Source: Nocardioides panacis (lineage in GTDB: Bacteria; Actinomycetota; Actinomycetes; Propionibacteriales; Nocardioidaceae). Taken from it: a stretch of DNA of 64,000 bases. Of the stretch, positions 8,384-16,898 are shown piece by piece (positions within the stretch are counted from its first letter, which is position 1; each line of letters starts with the position of its first letter). The stretch covers positions 4,216,001-4,280,000 of the forward strand of contig NZ_CP077062.1 in the NCBI RefSeq assembly GCF_019039255.1, in the 5' to 3' direction. The position numbers and the translations under genes are program-made. Under the pieces are notes generated by a model. The model made no database searches, had not been told where the DNA came from, and worked only from the letters and a program-made list of their open reading frames with translations.

Positions 8384-8821
8384 TCACCACTGCAGCCGCA
8401 TCTCGAGCAGGGTGGCCAGCGCGACCGACTCACCGTCGCGCGCGCCTTGCCCGACCTGCAGCGTCGGCGCCGTCGGCGTCACCGGGACGGTGCGCCAGCG
8501 GCCGAAGCGCTCGGGCGACACGACGAGCAGGTAGTACCTGCCGTCCTGGCCGAGGCCGACCGAGTGGTCCTTGCGCAGGTACCACCCCACGACCCCGGTC
8601 CGGTAGCGCCCGCGCCCGGTCCACGGCTTGGCCGTCAGCTCCTCGGTCGGCAGCCCCGCCGCGGTCGCCCGCTCGACGAACCGGTCGAGCAGCACCTGGG
8701 CCTCGCTCGCCTCCTGCTCGCGCTTCCGGCGCTCCGCCTCGGCGTGGTACTCCGCGCTCGCGGCCCGCTCGGCCCGGCGCCTGGCTGCGTCGTCGTCCAC
8801 CGGAACCTCCGTCTCGGGCAC
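8384..8821 (-). CDS. Conserved hypothetical protein
   Basis: 145 residues from a GTG at 8821. The first 45 residues form a charged, Ala/Glu/Arg-rich probable coiled coil; the rest has a compact pattern with TGVVGWYLRKDHSVGLGQDG and YYLLVVSPERFGRW. No signal peptide or membrane segment. I recognise it only as an actinobacterial-type hypothetical and assign no function. It converges on the MFS gene across the branched repeat. Confidence 0.75.
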   Translation of the reverse strand: MPETEVPVDDDAARRRAERAASAEYHAEAERRKREQEASEAQVLLDRFVERATAAGLPTEELTAKPWTGRGRYRTGVVGWYLRKDHSVGLGQDGRYYLLVVSPERFGRWRTVPVTPTAPTLQVGQGARDGESVALATLLEMRLQW

Positions 8822-8866
8822 ATGGTCGCCGGGTGGTTTCCCGGCGGCCGGCGAGGATCGACCTGG

Positions 8867-9304
8867 TCAGCTCTTCTGCAGCTCCTCGGCCAGCATGACG
8901 ATGATGCCGCTCGGGCCGCGCACGTAGGTGAGCCTGTAGACGTCCTCGTAGGTCGCCACGCCGCGCAGCGGGTGGCAGTCGTGCCGCGCGGCGATCGCCA
9001 GGGCCGCGTCGATGTCGTCGACCGAGAAGGCCACGCGGTGCATGCCGATCTCGTTGGGCCGGGTGGGTTCGGTCTCGATCGCGTCGGGGTGGAGGTACTC
9101 GAAGAGCTCGAGGCGACCGTTGCCGTCCGGCGTCTGGAGCATGGCGATCTTGGCGTGGTTGCCGTCGAGGCCGACGGCGGTGTCGGTCCACTCCCCGCTG
9201 ACCGTGTCCCGGCCGAGGACGGTGAGCCCCAGGTCGGTGAAGAAGGCAATGGTCGCCTCCAGGTCGCGGACGGCGATCCCGACGTTCTCGAGCTTGATCG
9301 GCAT
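8867..9304 (-). CDS. VOC family (glyoxalase/bleomycin resistance-like) protein
   Basis: 145 residues, one complete paired beta-alpha-beta-beta-beta VOC unit beginning IKLENVGIAVRDLEATIAFF and ending SGIIVMLAEELQ. Possible metal ligands are the Glu of GRLELFEYL and the His of GMHRVAFSV. The VOC fold serves glyoxalases, dioxygenases, epimerases and drug-binding proteins; the sequence does not say which applies. It lies downstream of the broken alpha/beta hydrolase on the same strand. Confidence 0.88.
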   Translation of the reverse strand: MPIKLENVGIAVRDLEATIAFFTDLGLTVLGRDTVSGEWTDTAVGLDGNHAKIAMLQTPDGNGRLELFEYLHPDAIETEPTRPNEIGMHRVAFSVDDIDAALAIAARHDCHPLRGVATYEDVYRLTYVRGPSGIIVMLAEELQKS

Positions 9305-9361
9305 GTGTCGCAGGTTACCGAGTCGGCGCGGTCCGGTCAGGTCCCGGCCGCCGCGGACGAC

Positions 9362-10073
9362 CTACGCGGTTCCGGCCGTCCGCTCGGCGGCGTCGAGGAG
9401 GACCCGGGCCAGCCGCTCGGGCTGCACGAGCTGCGGCCAGTGGCCGCCGGGCAGGTCGACGTACTCGACGTCCCGGACGGCGGCGAGCTCCGGCAGGTCC
9501 CCGCCGGCCACCCACTCGCGGAGCTGCTCCGCGGTGTACTCCGGGCACACCGCGGTGACCGGGACGTCGTACCGGCGGGGGTCGTGCAGCCGCACGGGCT
9601 CGCTGAGCACCCCCTCGGGGACCGGGATGGCCTCGGCGTAGAGCCGTTCGAGGGTCGGCCCGTCGAGGTCGGCGACGTTCGCCTCCTCGCCGACCTCCTT
9701 CCAGTCCGGCATCGCGACCTCGCCGTTCTCGGCGGGCAGGCCGCGCAGGAGGGCGCTGCCGTCCTCGCTCGGGAAGCCGCCGACGTACACCGCGCGGGCG
9801 ACCCGGTCCGGGCGGGCGTCGACGGCGGCGTGCCCGATCCCGCTGCCGGCGGAGTGCCCGACCAGCAGCACCGGGCCCTCGGTCGCGTCGATCGCGGCGA
9901 CGACGGCGTCCACGTGGTCCCGCAGGGTGATGCCCGAGCGGGGGGGCGTCCTTGCCCTCCATCCCGGGCAGCGTCAACGGGTGGGCCCGGTGCCCGGCGC
10001 GCTGCAGCGGCGGGACGACGTCGTCCCAGCTCGAGCCGTCGAGCCACAGGCCGGGGATCAGGATGATGTCCAT
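9362..10073 (-). pseudogene. Alpha/beta hydrolase interrupted by a +1 shift in a C7 run
   Basis: The N-terminus (MDIILIPGLWLDGSSWDDVV) reads from an ATG at 10073 behind a strong GGAGGA ribosome site, then loses frame at a seven-base G run on the given strand (9940-9946). The remainder reads in the next frame, including the nucleophile elbow VLLVGHSAGSG and the terminal GGHWPQLVQPE with the catalytic His. Removing one base from the run joins ...GKDAP to RSGITLRDHVDAVVAAID and restores a 236-residue hydrolase of normal length. Because the only fault is one base in a homopolymer, a sequencing error is as likely as true inactivation; phase variation is a third option. Confidence 0.85.
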
Positions 10074-10193
10074 GGGGGTCCTCCGAACGGGGTGGACGGA
10101 CGGCGGGAGAGCGCCGTCGTGAGGTCCCGTCGGACGCTAGTCGGCATTGCGGACGGTGTGCGTCCGGAACCGACCAGCGACCTGCGACCGGGG

Positions 10194-10748
10194 TCAGCGG
10201 CCCGGGGTGACCCGCCCCAGGATGCCCTTGCTGACCTCGGACGCGCGCTGCTGCTCGCCGGCCAGCGAGCTCACGACCACCAGGGTGCCGGTGAGCGCGG
10301 GCACGACCCACTGCAGGACCCGGAGCTGCGACTGGGCCTTCGCCGCGTCGTCGGGGGTGGCCAGGGACGGGGTGGTGGCGTCCTGGACCGGGACGTCGTG
10401 GTGCTGGGAGACCTTCTTGCCCAGGACCCGGCTGTACGCCGTGACGCCCAGCGCCGCGACGGTGAGGGCGGTCTTGGCCAGGGCCATCGAGGCGACACCC
10501 TGCTGGCCGGCGACCCGGCCCTTGTCGCCGGCGAGCTGGCCCACGCTGCCGACCAGGTGCAGGCCGATCGCCGCCGCGTTGACGGGGGTCCACTTGTCCC
10601 AGCCGGTGTTGGCGACCGCGCCGCTGCCGGTGGCGGTCTTCGCCTCGGCCGAGGCCGGGTTGAGCGACACCGCGTTGGCCAGCGTGCCGCCGAACCAGGC
10701 GGAGAGGCCGACGTCGTGCAGCGAGCGGGAGAGCGTGTTGCGAGCCAT
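10194..10748 (-). CDS. Probable membrane protein of unknown function
   Basis: 184 residues starting at the ATG at 10748, chosen because AGGAGG lies a few bases upstream. Hydrophobic stretches occur near residues 50-65 (VNAAAIGLHLVGSVG), 80-105 (MALAKTALTVAALGVTAYS) and 145-165 (VLQWVVPALTGTLVVVSSLA), consistent with three or four helices. The rest is polar and alanine-rich. I recognise no named family. It is divergent from the epimerase gene at 10885. Confidence 0.78.
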   Translation of the reverse strand: MARNTLSRSLHDVGLSAWFGGTLANAVSLNPASAEAKTATGSGAVANTGWDKWTPVNAAAIGLHLVGSVGQLAGDKGRVAGQQGVASMALAKTALTVAALGVTAYSRVLGKKVSQHHDVPVQDATTPSLATPDDAAKAQSQLRVLQWVVPALTGTLVVVSSLAGEQQRASEVSKGILGRVTPGR

Positions 10749-10884
10749 GAGGGAACCTCCTGAGACGGGGAGGTCCACAGCGTCGTCGCCGTGGACCAGA
10801 ACGATCTCGGTACCCGGCCCCTCCCGGGTGAAACGCCGTCGCGTGGGTCATCGGGCCTCAGGGCGCCCGTGCCAGGGTGGTGGG

Positions 10885-11805
10885 ATGACCGAGTCCAGCC
10901 CCTCCCCGTCCGCCGTCGTCGTCGTCACCGGGGCGAACGGTCTGGTCGGCTCCCGCACCTGTGCCGCGCTCGTCGAGCGGGGTGCGACCGTGCGTGCCGT
11001 CGTACGACGTCCCGGCACCGCCCCGGCCCTCGCCGGCGTCGAGGAGTGGGTCGGTGACTTCTACGACCCGGAGCTGGCGGCCGCCGTGGTCGCGGGCGCG
11101 GACGCCGTGGTCACCACGGTCCACCCGATGGGGACCGACCGCGCGACCCAGCACCGGATCGCGGTGGACGGCACACCGGTCCTGGCGACGGCTGCCCGGG
11201 ACGCCGGGGTCGAGCGACTGGTGCACATCTCCACGGCGGGCGTCTACGACCGCTCACCCGGCACCGGCGACGTGGACGAGGACGCCGCGCTGGTCGCGGA
11301 CGACGCGGACGCCTACGCCGTGACCAAGCGTGACACCGACGCCGCGCTGACCGAGGTCGACGGGCTCACCCGCGTGCTGCTCCGTCCGCCGGCGATCCTC
11401 GGCGCCGCGGAGACCTCGGTCTGGAACACGCTTCGTCCGGCCGCGATGCGCGACGACGAGAACGCCCGGCACGCCGTCCCCGAGCAGAGCTTCGCCTGGG
11501 TGCACGTCGACGACCTCGCCACCTTCGCCGCTGACCTGGCGTCCGGCCGGGTGGCGGCCGCGACGGACCCGGCAGCCGGACCGGTCGCGGGCGGGTGCAC
11601 CGTGGTGAACGTCGCGGCGGGCCCGGCGACGGTCCGCGACTACTACGCGACCGTCACCGGAGCCCTCGGCGTCGAGCCGGTCTGGGACGACCGTCCGGTG
11701 TGGACCGGCCGCATCCTGGCCGGGCGGGCCCACGGGTGGGGCTGGACACCGAGCGTGGACCTGACCCGCGCACTGGCCGAGATCGACGACGGGCTGCGCG
11801 GCTAG
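10885..11805 (+). CDS. NAD(P)-dependent epimerase/dehydratase family protein
   Basis: 306 residues from the ATG at 10885. Extended short-chain dehydrogenase with the nucleotide-binding motif TGANGLVGSRT at about residues 14-24, HISTAGVYDRS, and a catalytic Tyr-Lys pair in DAYAVTKRDTD (YxxxK). Substrate unknown: members act on nucleotide sugars, flavonoids or steroids. Its stop overlaps by a few bases the stop of the convergent SRPBCC gene. A longer open frame runs upstream but lacks coding character. Confidence 0.88.
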   Translation: MTESSPSPSAVVVVTGANGLVGSRTCAALVERGATVRAVVRRPGTAPALAGVEEWVGDFYDPELAAAVVAGADAVVTTVHPMGTDRATQHRIAVDGTPVLATAARDAGVERLVHISTAGVYDRSPGTGDVDEDAALVADDADAYAVTKRDTDAALTEVDGLTRVLLRPPAILGAAETSVWNTLRPAAMRDDENARHAVPEQSFAWVHVDDLATFAADLASGRVAAATDPAAGPVAGGCTVVNVAAGPATVRDYYATVTGALGVEPVWDDRPVWTGRILAGRAHGWGWTPSVDLTRALAEIDDGLRG

Positions 11806-12482
11806 CGGGTCGGCGTCCCGGCAGCAGCCGTGTCCTCGACGTTGCGCTTGAGGACCCGGAGCATCCGCGCCTGCATCACCCAGACGACCGGCGGGAACAG
11901 CCAGGACGCGAGCAGCAGTCCCAGCCAGCGCGGGCGGAAGGCCTCGTACCCGCCGATCACGAGCCGGGTGCGCCCACCGGGCAGCGCGGTCAGCAGGAAC
12001 CCCCAGAGCCCCTCGGTGTAGGCGGACGGCCGGGGCTGCCGCGGGTCGAGGGTCCGGCCGCGCAGGTCGCTGCACCCGTGCAGCCCCAGGAACCGGCCCG
12101 GCTCGAGCGCGGCGACCTCCCAGGCGTCCACCAGGCCGTGGCGGGTCCGGTACCTCACCGGGTCGCCCACCTCGAGCGCCTGCCACTCGGGGTGGACCTC
12201 GCGGGCGCTCGGGTGGCCGGCGTTGTCGAGGTGGTCCCAGGAGTACCAGCCCGCCCGGTCCCCGCCCAGCTGCACCAGCCACGGCCAGACCTGGTCGGGC
12301 GGTGCGTCGATGGTGACCGCCATGGTCGCGCCCCGCCGCCCGTCGGGGACCACGTCCGCGCCGGGGTACGGCCCCCTGACCTCCGTCTCGGTGGCGCCCC
12401 AGGTCCGGAGCCGGGGGAGCACCCAGCCGACGTAGACCAGCACGCCCAGCGCGGTGGCCGCGGCCCTGCCTGCGACTGCCAT
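11802..12482 (-). CDS. SRPBCC (START/polyketide cyclase-like) membrane-anchored protein
   Basis: 226 residues. An N-terminal hydrophobic helix (about residues 8-25) is followed by an SRPBCC domain starting MAVTIDAPPDQVWPWLVQLG and containing AGWYSWDHLDNAG. Another hydrophobic stretch (LLLASWLFPPVVWVMQ) lies near the C-terminus. The helix-grip fold binds lipids or other hydrophobic ligands, and no catalytic residues can be assigned. The ATG at 12482 is the first good start. Several actinobacteria carry similar proteins with the same WYSWD motif, from memory. Confidence 0.83.
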   Translation of the reverse strand: MAVAGRAAATALGVLVYVGWVLPRLRTWGATETEVRGPYPGADVVPDGRRGATMAVTIDAPPDQVWPWLVQLGGDRAGWYSWDHLDNAGHPSAREVHPEWQALEVGDPVRYRTRHGLVDAWEVAALEPGRFLGLHGCSDLRGRTLDPRQPRPSAYTEGLWGFLLTALPGGRTRLVIGGYEAFRPRWLGLLLASWLFPPVVWVMQARMLRVLKRNVEDTAAAGTPTR

Positions 12483-12522
12483 GCGGCCAGCGTGGAAGCA
12501 GGCGGGAGGACCGGCCAGGGGC

Positions 12523-13910
12523 CTAGGTCCCGGTCCCGCCGCCCCGGTCCGGCGTAGACGTCTCGCGCAGCGCGTCCGCCAGGCAGGCCCGCAGCACCTC
12601 CTGGTCCGGGAAGTGGTCCGGGTCGGCGACGGCCGCGACGGTCAACGTGCCGGCGTACGACAGCACCTCGAAGGAGACCGTCGAGTTCCCGCTCTCGGCG
12701 ACCACGACCGGTACGGCGGAGACGACCCGCCGCCCGTCGAACGACACGGGCTCGACCGGGCCGCGCACGTGGCTGACCAGGGTGTGGAACCGGTGCTGGT
12801 GGTCGAGGTACCACCGGTAGCCGCCGGCCGCGGCCAGCGGCCGGAACAGCCAGCCGAGCACGGCGATCGGCGGGGGACCGCTCGCACCCGCCTTCCCGGC
12901 CCGGACGGTCGCGGCGACCGCCGCCAGGCGCTCGGCCGTCGCGCCCCTGGTCGGCACCGGGACCAGCAGCGGGCTCACGAGGTTGCCGAGCCCGGCCCGC
13001 TGCTCGGCGCGCCGCCCGGACACCGGGACGGCGACCACGACGGAGTCGACGCACTCACCCCGCCGCTCGAGCACCCGCTGCAGCGCGGTCGCGACGGCGA
13101 CCAGCACGGCGTCGTTGGTGGTGGCGCCGTGCCGGTGCGCGGCCGCGCGGACCGCGTCGTACGGCGCGCGCACCACGACCACCCGGCGGCGGGCACCGGT
13201 CCGGCGCATCAACGAGCACTCCGCGATCCGCGGCGGCCGCAGCCCCCCGCCCGCCTGCATGGACGCCCGCAGCAGCCGCCACGAGCCGGCGACGCCGCAG
13301 ACCGCCTTCGCCTTGGTGCGCACCGCATCCCTCAGCAGGTCCGGCACCGAGGGGCGGGGCCGCGCCGGCCGGACGGCGGTCGTCTCCGGGCCGGGGTCCA
13401 CCAGGCCGGCCAGGACGGTGAGCCCGCCGATCCCGTCCGCGAGGACGTGGTGCAGCACGACCACGAGCGCGCTCCGGTCGTCCGGCAGCCCGGTCACCAG
13501 GACCACCGACCACAACGGCGCCTCCCGTCGGAGCGGGGTCATCACCACCTCCAGGGCGGTGTCCAGCAGCGCCTGGGCGTCGCCGGGGGCCCGGCAGGCG
13601 ACCGCGCGGACGTGGCGCCGGACGTCGAAGCCCGGGTCGTCGACCCAGACCGGGCCGCCGCAGCCGAACGGCACCGTGACCAGCCGCTGGCGCAGCCGGG
13701 GGGACCGACCGGGTCCGCTGGTCGACGAGGTCGCGGGCACGCGGCAGGGACAGGGGGGCCGTCGAGCTCGAGGACGACCCCGAACTGCTGCGGGACGTCC
13801 CCGTTGTCCATCGCCAGGAAGGCGCGGTCCGACGCGCTCGCGCGCTCGACCGGCGTCGGCCCGGTCGTCGTCCCCGGTGCCGGCAGCCGCCGACGGATCG
13901 CCACGCCCAT
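12523..13910 (-). pseudogene. Wax ester synthase/DGAT-type acyltransferase with two shifts in C6 runs
   Basis: WS/DGAT family, which acylates alcohols or diacylglycerol from acyl-CoA to make storage lipid. The frame starting at the ATG at 13910 encodes the normal N-terminus (RASASDRAFLAMDNGDVPQQ). It is lost at the six-base run 13753-13758 and, after about 55 bases in a second frame (SLPRARDLVDQR), again at the run 13698-13703. The rest carries the active-site HHxxxDG motif (HHVLADGIGG) and the usual C-terminus. Deleting one base from each run gives a single 461-residue protein, a normal family length. Both faults are single extra bases in homopolymers, so read error is a serious alternative to a true pseudogene. 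Confidence 0.85.
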
Positions 13911-14005
13911 GCGGCCAGCGAACCCCGTCGTACGACGGGACCGGCAGGGCCCAACGTCCCGGGGTCGACCGGTGTGCGCACGCCCGCTGGGGGTACCGGG
14001 CACCC

Positions 14006-14221
14006 ATGTCCGACAAGAAGCTGAGCAAGGGCGACCAGGTCGAGTGGAACAGTCACGGCGGCACCGCGGAGGGCACGGTCGAGAAGAAGATCACCCGTGA
14101 CACGCACGCCGCGAAGCGGGACGTGAAGGCCTCCGAGGACGACCCGCAGTACCTCGTGAGGAGCGACAAGAGCGGCGGCGAGGCGGTCCACAAGCCGGAC
14201 GCGCTGAAGAAGAAGAAGTAG
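14006..14221 (+). CDS. DUF2945 (HVA1-like, TUDOR fold) protein
   Basis: 71 residues, a single small domain beginning KKLSKGDQVEWNSHGGTAEG and ending in a lysine run. This matches the HVA1/DUF2945 family, small SH3/Tudor-like proteins of unknown function found widely in bacteria and fungi. Very high charge (Lys, Asp, Glu) suggests a soluble nucleic-acid- or protein-binding role, which is inference only. It stands alone between the acyltransferase and the VOC gene. Confidence 0.85.
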   Translation: MSDKKLSKGDQVEWNSHGGTAEGTVEKKITRDTHAAKRDVKASEDDPQYLVRSDKSGGEAVHKPDALKKKK

Positions 14222-14234
14222 GCGGGCCGTCCGC

Positions 14235-14909
14235 TCAGCCCGGCGGGAAGACGCAGAACTCGTTGCCCTCGGGGTCGGCCAGCACGGTCCAGTGCGGCTG
14301 CTCCCACAGGTACGTCGCCCCGCGGGCGAGCAGGTCCTCGACGCGACCGACGACGTCCCAGTGCACGCGGTTGGGCTCGGTGCGCGGCTCGGGCACCGGA
14401 GCGAAGTCCAGCGTCATCCGCTCGTCGACCGCCACCCCGCTCAGCGTCCACCAGTCGTCCCCGGGCTCGCGCGTCGGCTCGACCCCGAACAGCCCGCCCC
14501 ACCAGCGAGCGAGGGCCTCGGGATCGGCGCAGTCGATCCCGATCCCGTGGATCCGGTACGCCGGCAGCCGGTCCGGGGGTCGCACGAACGCGCAGAACTC
14601 GTTGCCCTCCGGGTCGGCCATCACGTTCCACCCGAAGGCGTTCTCCGACGCCGGCGCCAGCACCCGGGCACCGAGGGCGGTCAGGTCGTCGACCGATCCG
14701 CAGTCCACGTCGAGGTGGACGCGGTTCTTGACCCGGTGCGGCCGGTCGACCGGGTTCACCCACAGGGTGTGCCGCGACGTCGCCCCGCCGAGCCGGGCCG
14801 GTGGTTCACCGTCCGCGACCTCGAGCCCGCTCACCTCGGCCCAGAACCGGGTCTGGAGGTCGACGTCGACCGCGTCCATGCACAGGTCCTGCCAGGTCAC
14901 GAGGCTCAC
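14235..14909 (-). CDS. Two-domain VOC family protein
   Basis: 224 residues from a GTG at 14909 that overlaps the preceding stop (GTGA). Two tandem glyoxalase-like halves, each ending in the same block: ADPEGNEFCAFV (about residue 107) and ADPEGNEFCVFP (C-terminus). Each half also has an HxDV segment (NRVHLDVDCG and NRVHWDVVGR). This is the actinobacterial VOC/DUF subtype often labelled glyoxalase; the substrate is unknown. It is translationally coupled to the DUF1905/YdeI gene upstream. Confidence 0.87.
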   Translation of the reverse strand: MSLVTWQDLCMDAVDVDLQTRFWAEVSGLEVADGEPPARLGGATSRHTLWVNPVDRPHRVKNRVHLDVDCGSVDDLTALGARVLAPASENAFGWNVMADPEGNEFCAFVRPPDRLPAYRIHGIGIDCADPEALARWWGGLFGVEPTREPGDDWWTLSGVAVDERMTLDFAPVPEPRTEPNRVHWDVVGRVEDLLARGATYLWEQPHWTVLADPEGNEFCVFPPG

Positions 14910-15376
14910 CGCTGCTTGCCTGCCAGGAAGAGCGCGACCGCCTTCTCCACACGTCGTTGCCGGGTCTCCGGAGCCTTGGCGGCGTTGATGTTGTCCACGT
15001 GATAGCGCCGCAGGCTGTTGGAGAGCCCGTCGAAGAACTGTCGGGCGGGCGCTGCCTGCTCCATCGCAGCAGCGAAGTCCGGGGGCACCTCCACCTCCCG
15101 CGGGGTGTCGGCGACCTTCAGGGTCACGGAGATCGCGTCGCCGCCCCTCAGCCCGGTCGCCTCGCGGATCGCAGCACTGACACCGATGAGGTGTCGACCA
15201 CCCATGACGGCAACCGTGCTGCGGTACTCGTACCCGTTCACCGTCACCAGCACCGGCGGACGTCTGCCGTGCCCCAGCTGCTCGATGACCTGCTCCGGCA
15301 CAGGGATGCCGGTGTTGTTCCCGCTCGAGCTCAAGGTCGTCTCGAAGGTCACGCCTTCGCGCTGTTCCGGTGTCAT
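14906..15376 (-). CDS. DUF1905 and YdeI/OmdA-type protein
   Basis: 156 residues. The N-terminal half (VLVTVNGYEYRSTVAVMGGRHLIGVSAAIREATGL is the region from about residue 42) matches DUF1905. The C-terminal half (VPPDFAAAMEQ, ARQFFDGLSNSLRRYHVDNI) matches the bacteriocin-protection YdeI/OmpD-associated family. Such fusions are common in actinobacteria; the molecular role is not known. It is co-transcribed with the VOC gene that follows through a GTGA overlap. Confidence 0.88.
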   Translation of the reverse strand: MTPEQREGVTFETTLSSSGNNTGIPVPEQVIEQLGHGRRPPVLVTVNGYEYRSTVAVMGGRHLIGVSAAIREATGLRGGDAISVTLKVADTPREVEVPPDFAAAMEQAAPARQFFDGLSNSLRRYHVDNINAAKAPETRQRRVEKAVALFLAGKQR

Positions 15377-15457
15377 CGCTCTCCCGTCGCTGTCGAACCG
15401 ACTCGAAACTAACCGAGGTACGACGCCCGGGTGGTCGACAACCCTCCGACAGTGTCC

Positions 15458-16170
15458 TCAGCGGCCCGCGCTCTGGCCGCCGTCGAGGTGCAGGATCTGT
15501 CCGGTGACGAACGGGGCCGACTCCAGGTAGAGGATGCCGTCGACGACGTCGCTGACCTGGCCGACCCGTCCCAGGGGTGGAGCGCCGCAAGGGAGTCGTA
15601 GGACTCCGGCGCATGTTCCGGGGTCTGGATGACGCCCGGCGAGACCGCGTTGACCCGGATGCCGTGCGCGGCGTACTCGATGGCCAGGGACCTGGTGGCG
15701 GAGGCGAGACCGCCCTTGGTCAGCGCGGTGAGGACGGCGGGTGTCTGGGAGTCGGCGAAGTCCGCGAGCGTGGCCGAGACGTTGACGACGTGGCCGCTGC
15801 GTCGCTCGAGCATCGCGGTGATGACGCGCTGGGTGAGCCAGAAGAACCCGGCCAGGTTGACGCCGACAGCTCGCGCGTAGTCGGCGGCCGTGTAGTCGGT
15901 GAACGGCTTGGCGACGTACACGCCGGCGTTGTTGACGAGGGTGTCGATGCGGCCGAACCTCTCCAAGGCGCCCTCGACGACGCGGTCGGCGGTGGCGGGA
16001 TCGGAGATGTCTCCGTCGATCGTGAGCAGGTCCGCGTCGCTGGCCGGCACGATCGTGCGCGAGGTCGCCACGACCGCCCAGCCCTGCCGCCGGTAGCCGG
16101 CCACGAGGCCGGCCCCGATGCCCTGCGAGCCGCCCGTGACGACGACCACCTTGCGAACCCGCTCGCTCAT
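15458..16170 (-). pseudogene. Short-chain dehydrogenase/reductase with a one-base shift near the C-terminus
   Basis: Classical SDR: TGGSQGIGAGL nucleotide motif, NNAG, a catalytic Ser-Tyr-Lys site (here VNVSATLADF and a Thr-Lys of ALTKGG, with the usual YxxxK Tyr not seen) and NAVSPGVIQTPE. The frame is lost at about 15573-15576, in a short C run. The end of the protein (VSDVVDGILYLESAPFVTGQ, then LHLDGGQSAGR) reads in the next frame. One additional C would restore 237 residues. The ATG at 16170 overlaps the stop of the GNAT gene (ATGA). Either a sequence error or a recent mutation; the substituted active-site Tyr is odd and independent of the shift. Confidence 0.78.
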
Positions 16171-16742
16171 GCATCTGCCCCGGAGGACGGCTGCCACTGC
16201 CGCCTGAGCAGCCCGTAGACCCACGAGTCCGACACGTCTCCGTTCACCACGCAGTCCTCGCGCAGCGTGCCCTCGCGCACGAACCCGAGCTTCTCCAGGA
16301 CACGCGCCGAGGCCGCGTTGCGCGTGTCGGCCTCGGCCTGCACCCGGTTCAGGTCCAGCGTGTCGAACGCCCACTGCAGCACGGCGCGGGCGGCCTCGGT
16401 CGCGTAGCCGTGGCCCCAGGCCGCCTCCTCGAGGCAGTAGCCCATCGCCGCGCTGTGGTAGTCCGGGTTCCACCGGGTCAGGGAGCACCAGCCGAGGAAC
16501 GTCGCGTCGGAGACGCGGTCCAGGGCCAGCCGTGCCCCGCTGCCGTCCTCCGCCATCTGCCGGCAGGCCACGAGGAAGCGGTCGGCGCGCGCCGGCTCGG
16601 TCCAGGGCGGAGAGTTCCAGTAGCGCAGCACGGAGGCGCTGCTGTGCAGCGCGAACAGGGCGTCCGCGTCCTCGGTGGTGAAGGGGCGCAGCCGCAGCCG
16701 GTCGGTGTGCAGCGTGGGGGTGAGCAGGGACATGCCTGCCAT
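16167..16742 (-). CDS. GNAT acetyltransferase, RimJ/RimL type
   Basis: About 191 residues from the ATG at 16742 (a second ATG at 16733 would also serve). Starts LHTDRLRLRPFTTEDADALF as in RimJ/RimL enzymes and has AAWGHGYATEAARAVLQWAF, the acetyl-CoA binding loop, then NAASARVLEKLGF. It would acetylate an amino group, often of a protein N-terminus or small amine. The open frame extends 47 residues further upstream without homology. Coupled by ATGA to the SDR that follows. Confidence 0.88.
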   Translation of the reverse strand: MAGMSLLTPTLHTDRLRLRPFTTEDADALFALHSSASVLRYWNSPPWTEPARADRFLVACRQMAEDGSGARLALDRVSDATFLGWCSLTRWNPDYHSAAMGYCLEEAAWGHGYATEAARAVLQWAFDTLDLNRVQAEADTRNAASARVLEKLGFVREGTLREDCVVNGDVSDSWVYGLLRRQWQPSSGADA

Positions 16743-16898
16743 GGTGCCTTGCCCGTACGAGCGTCCGCCGGGCCGGGAACGCCAGTCGCCGTCCGGATGG
16801 CACTGCGTGCGCCCCGGTCGAGTCATGTCCCTGCCCTGCCGTTTGGACCATGCTCGAAGGGCGGGGGTGCGCATACCTGGCAAGCCGAGGTGGTCGAC

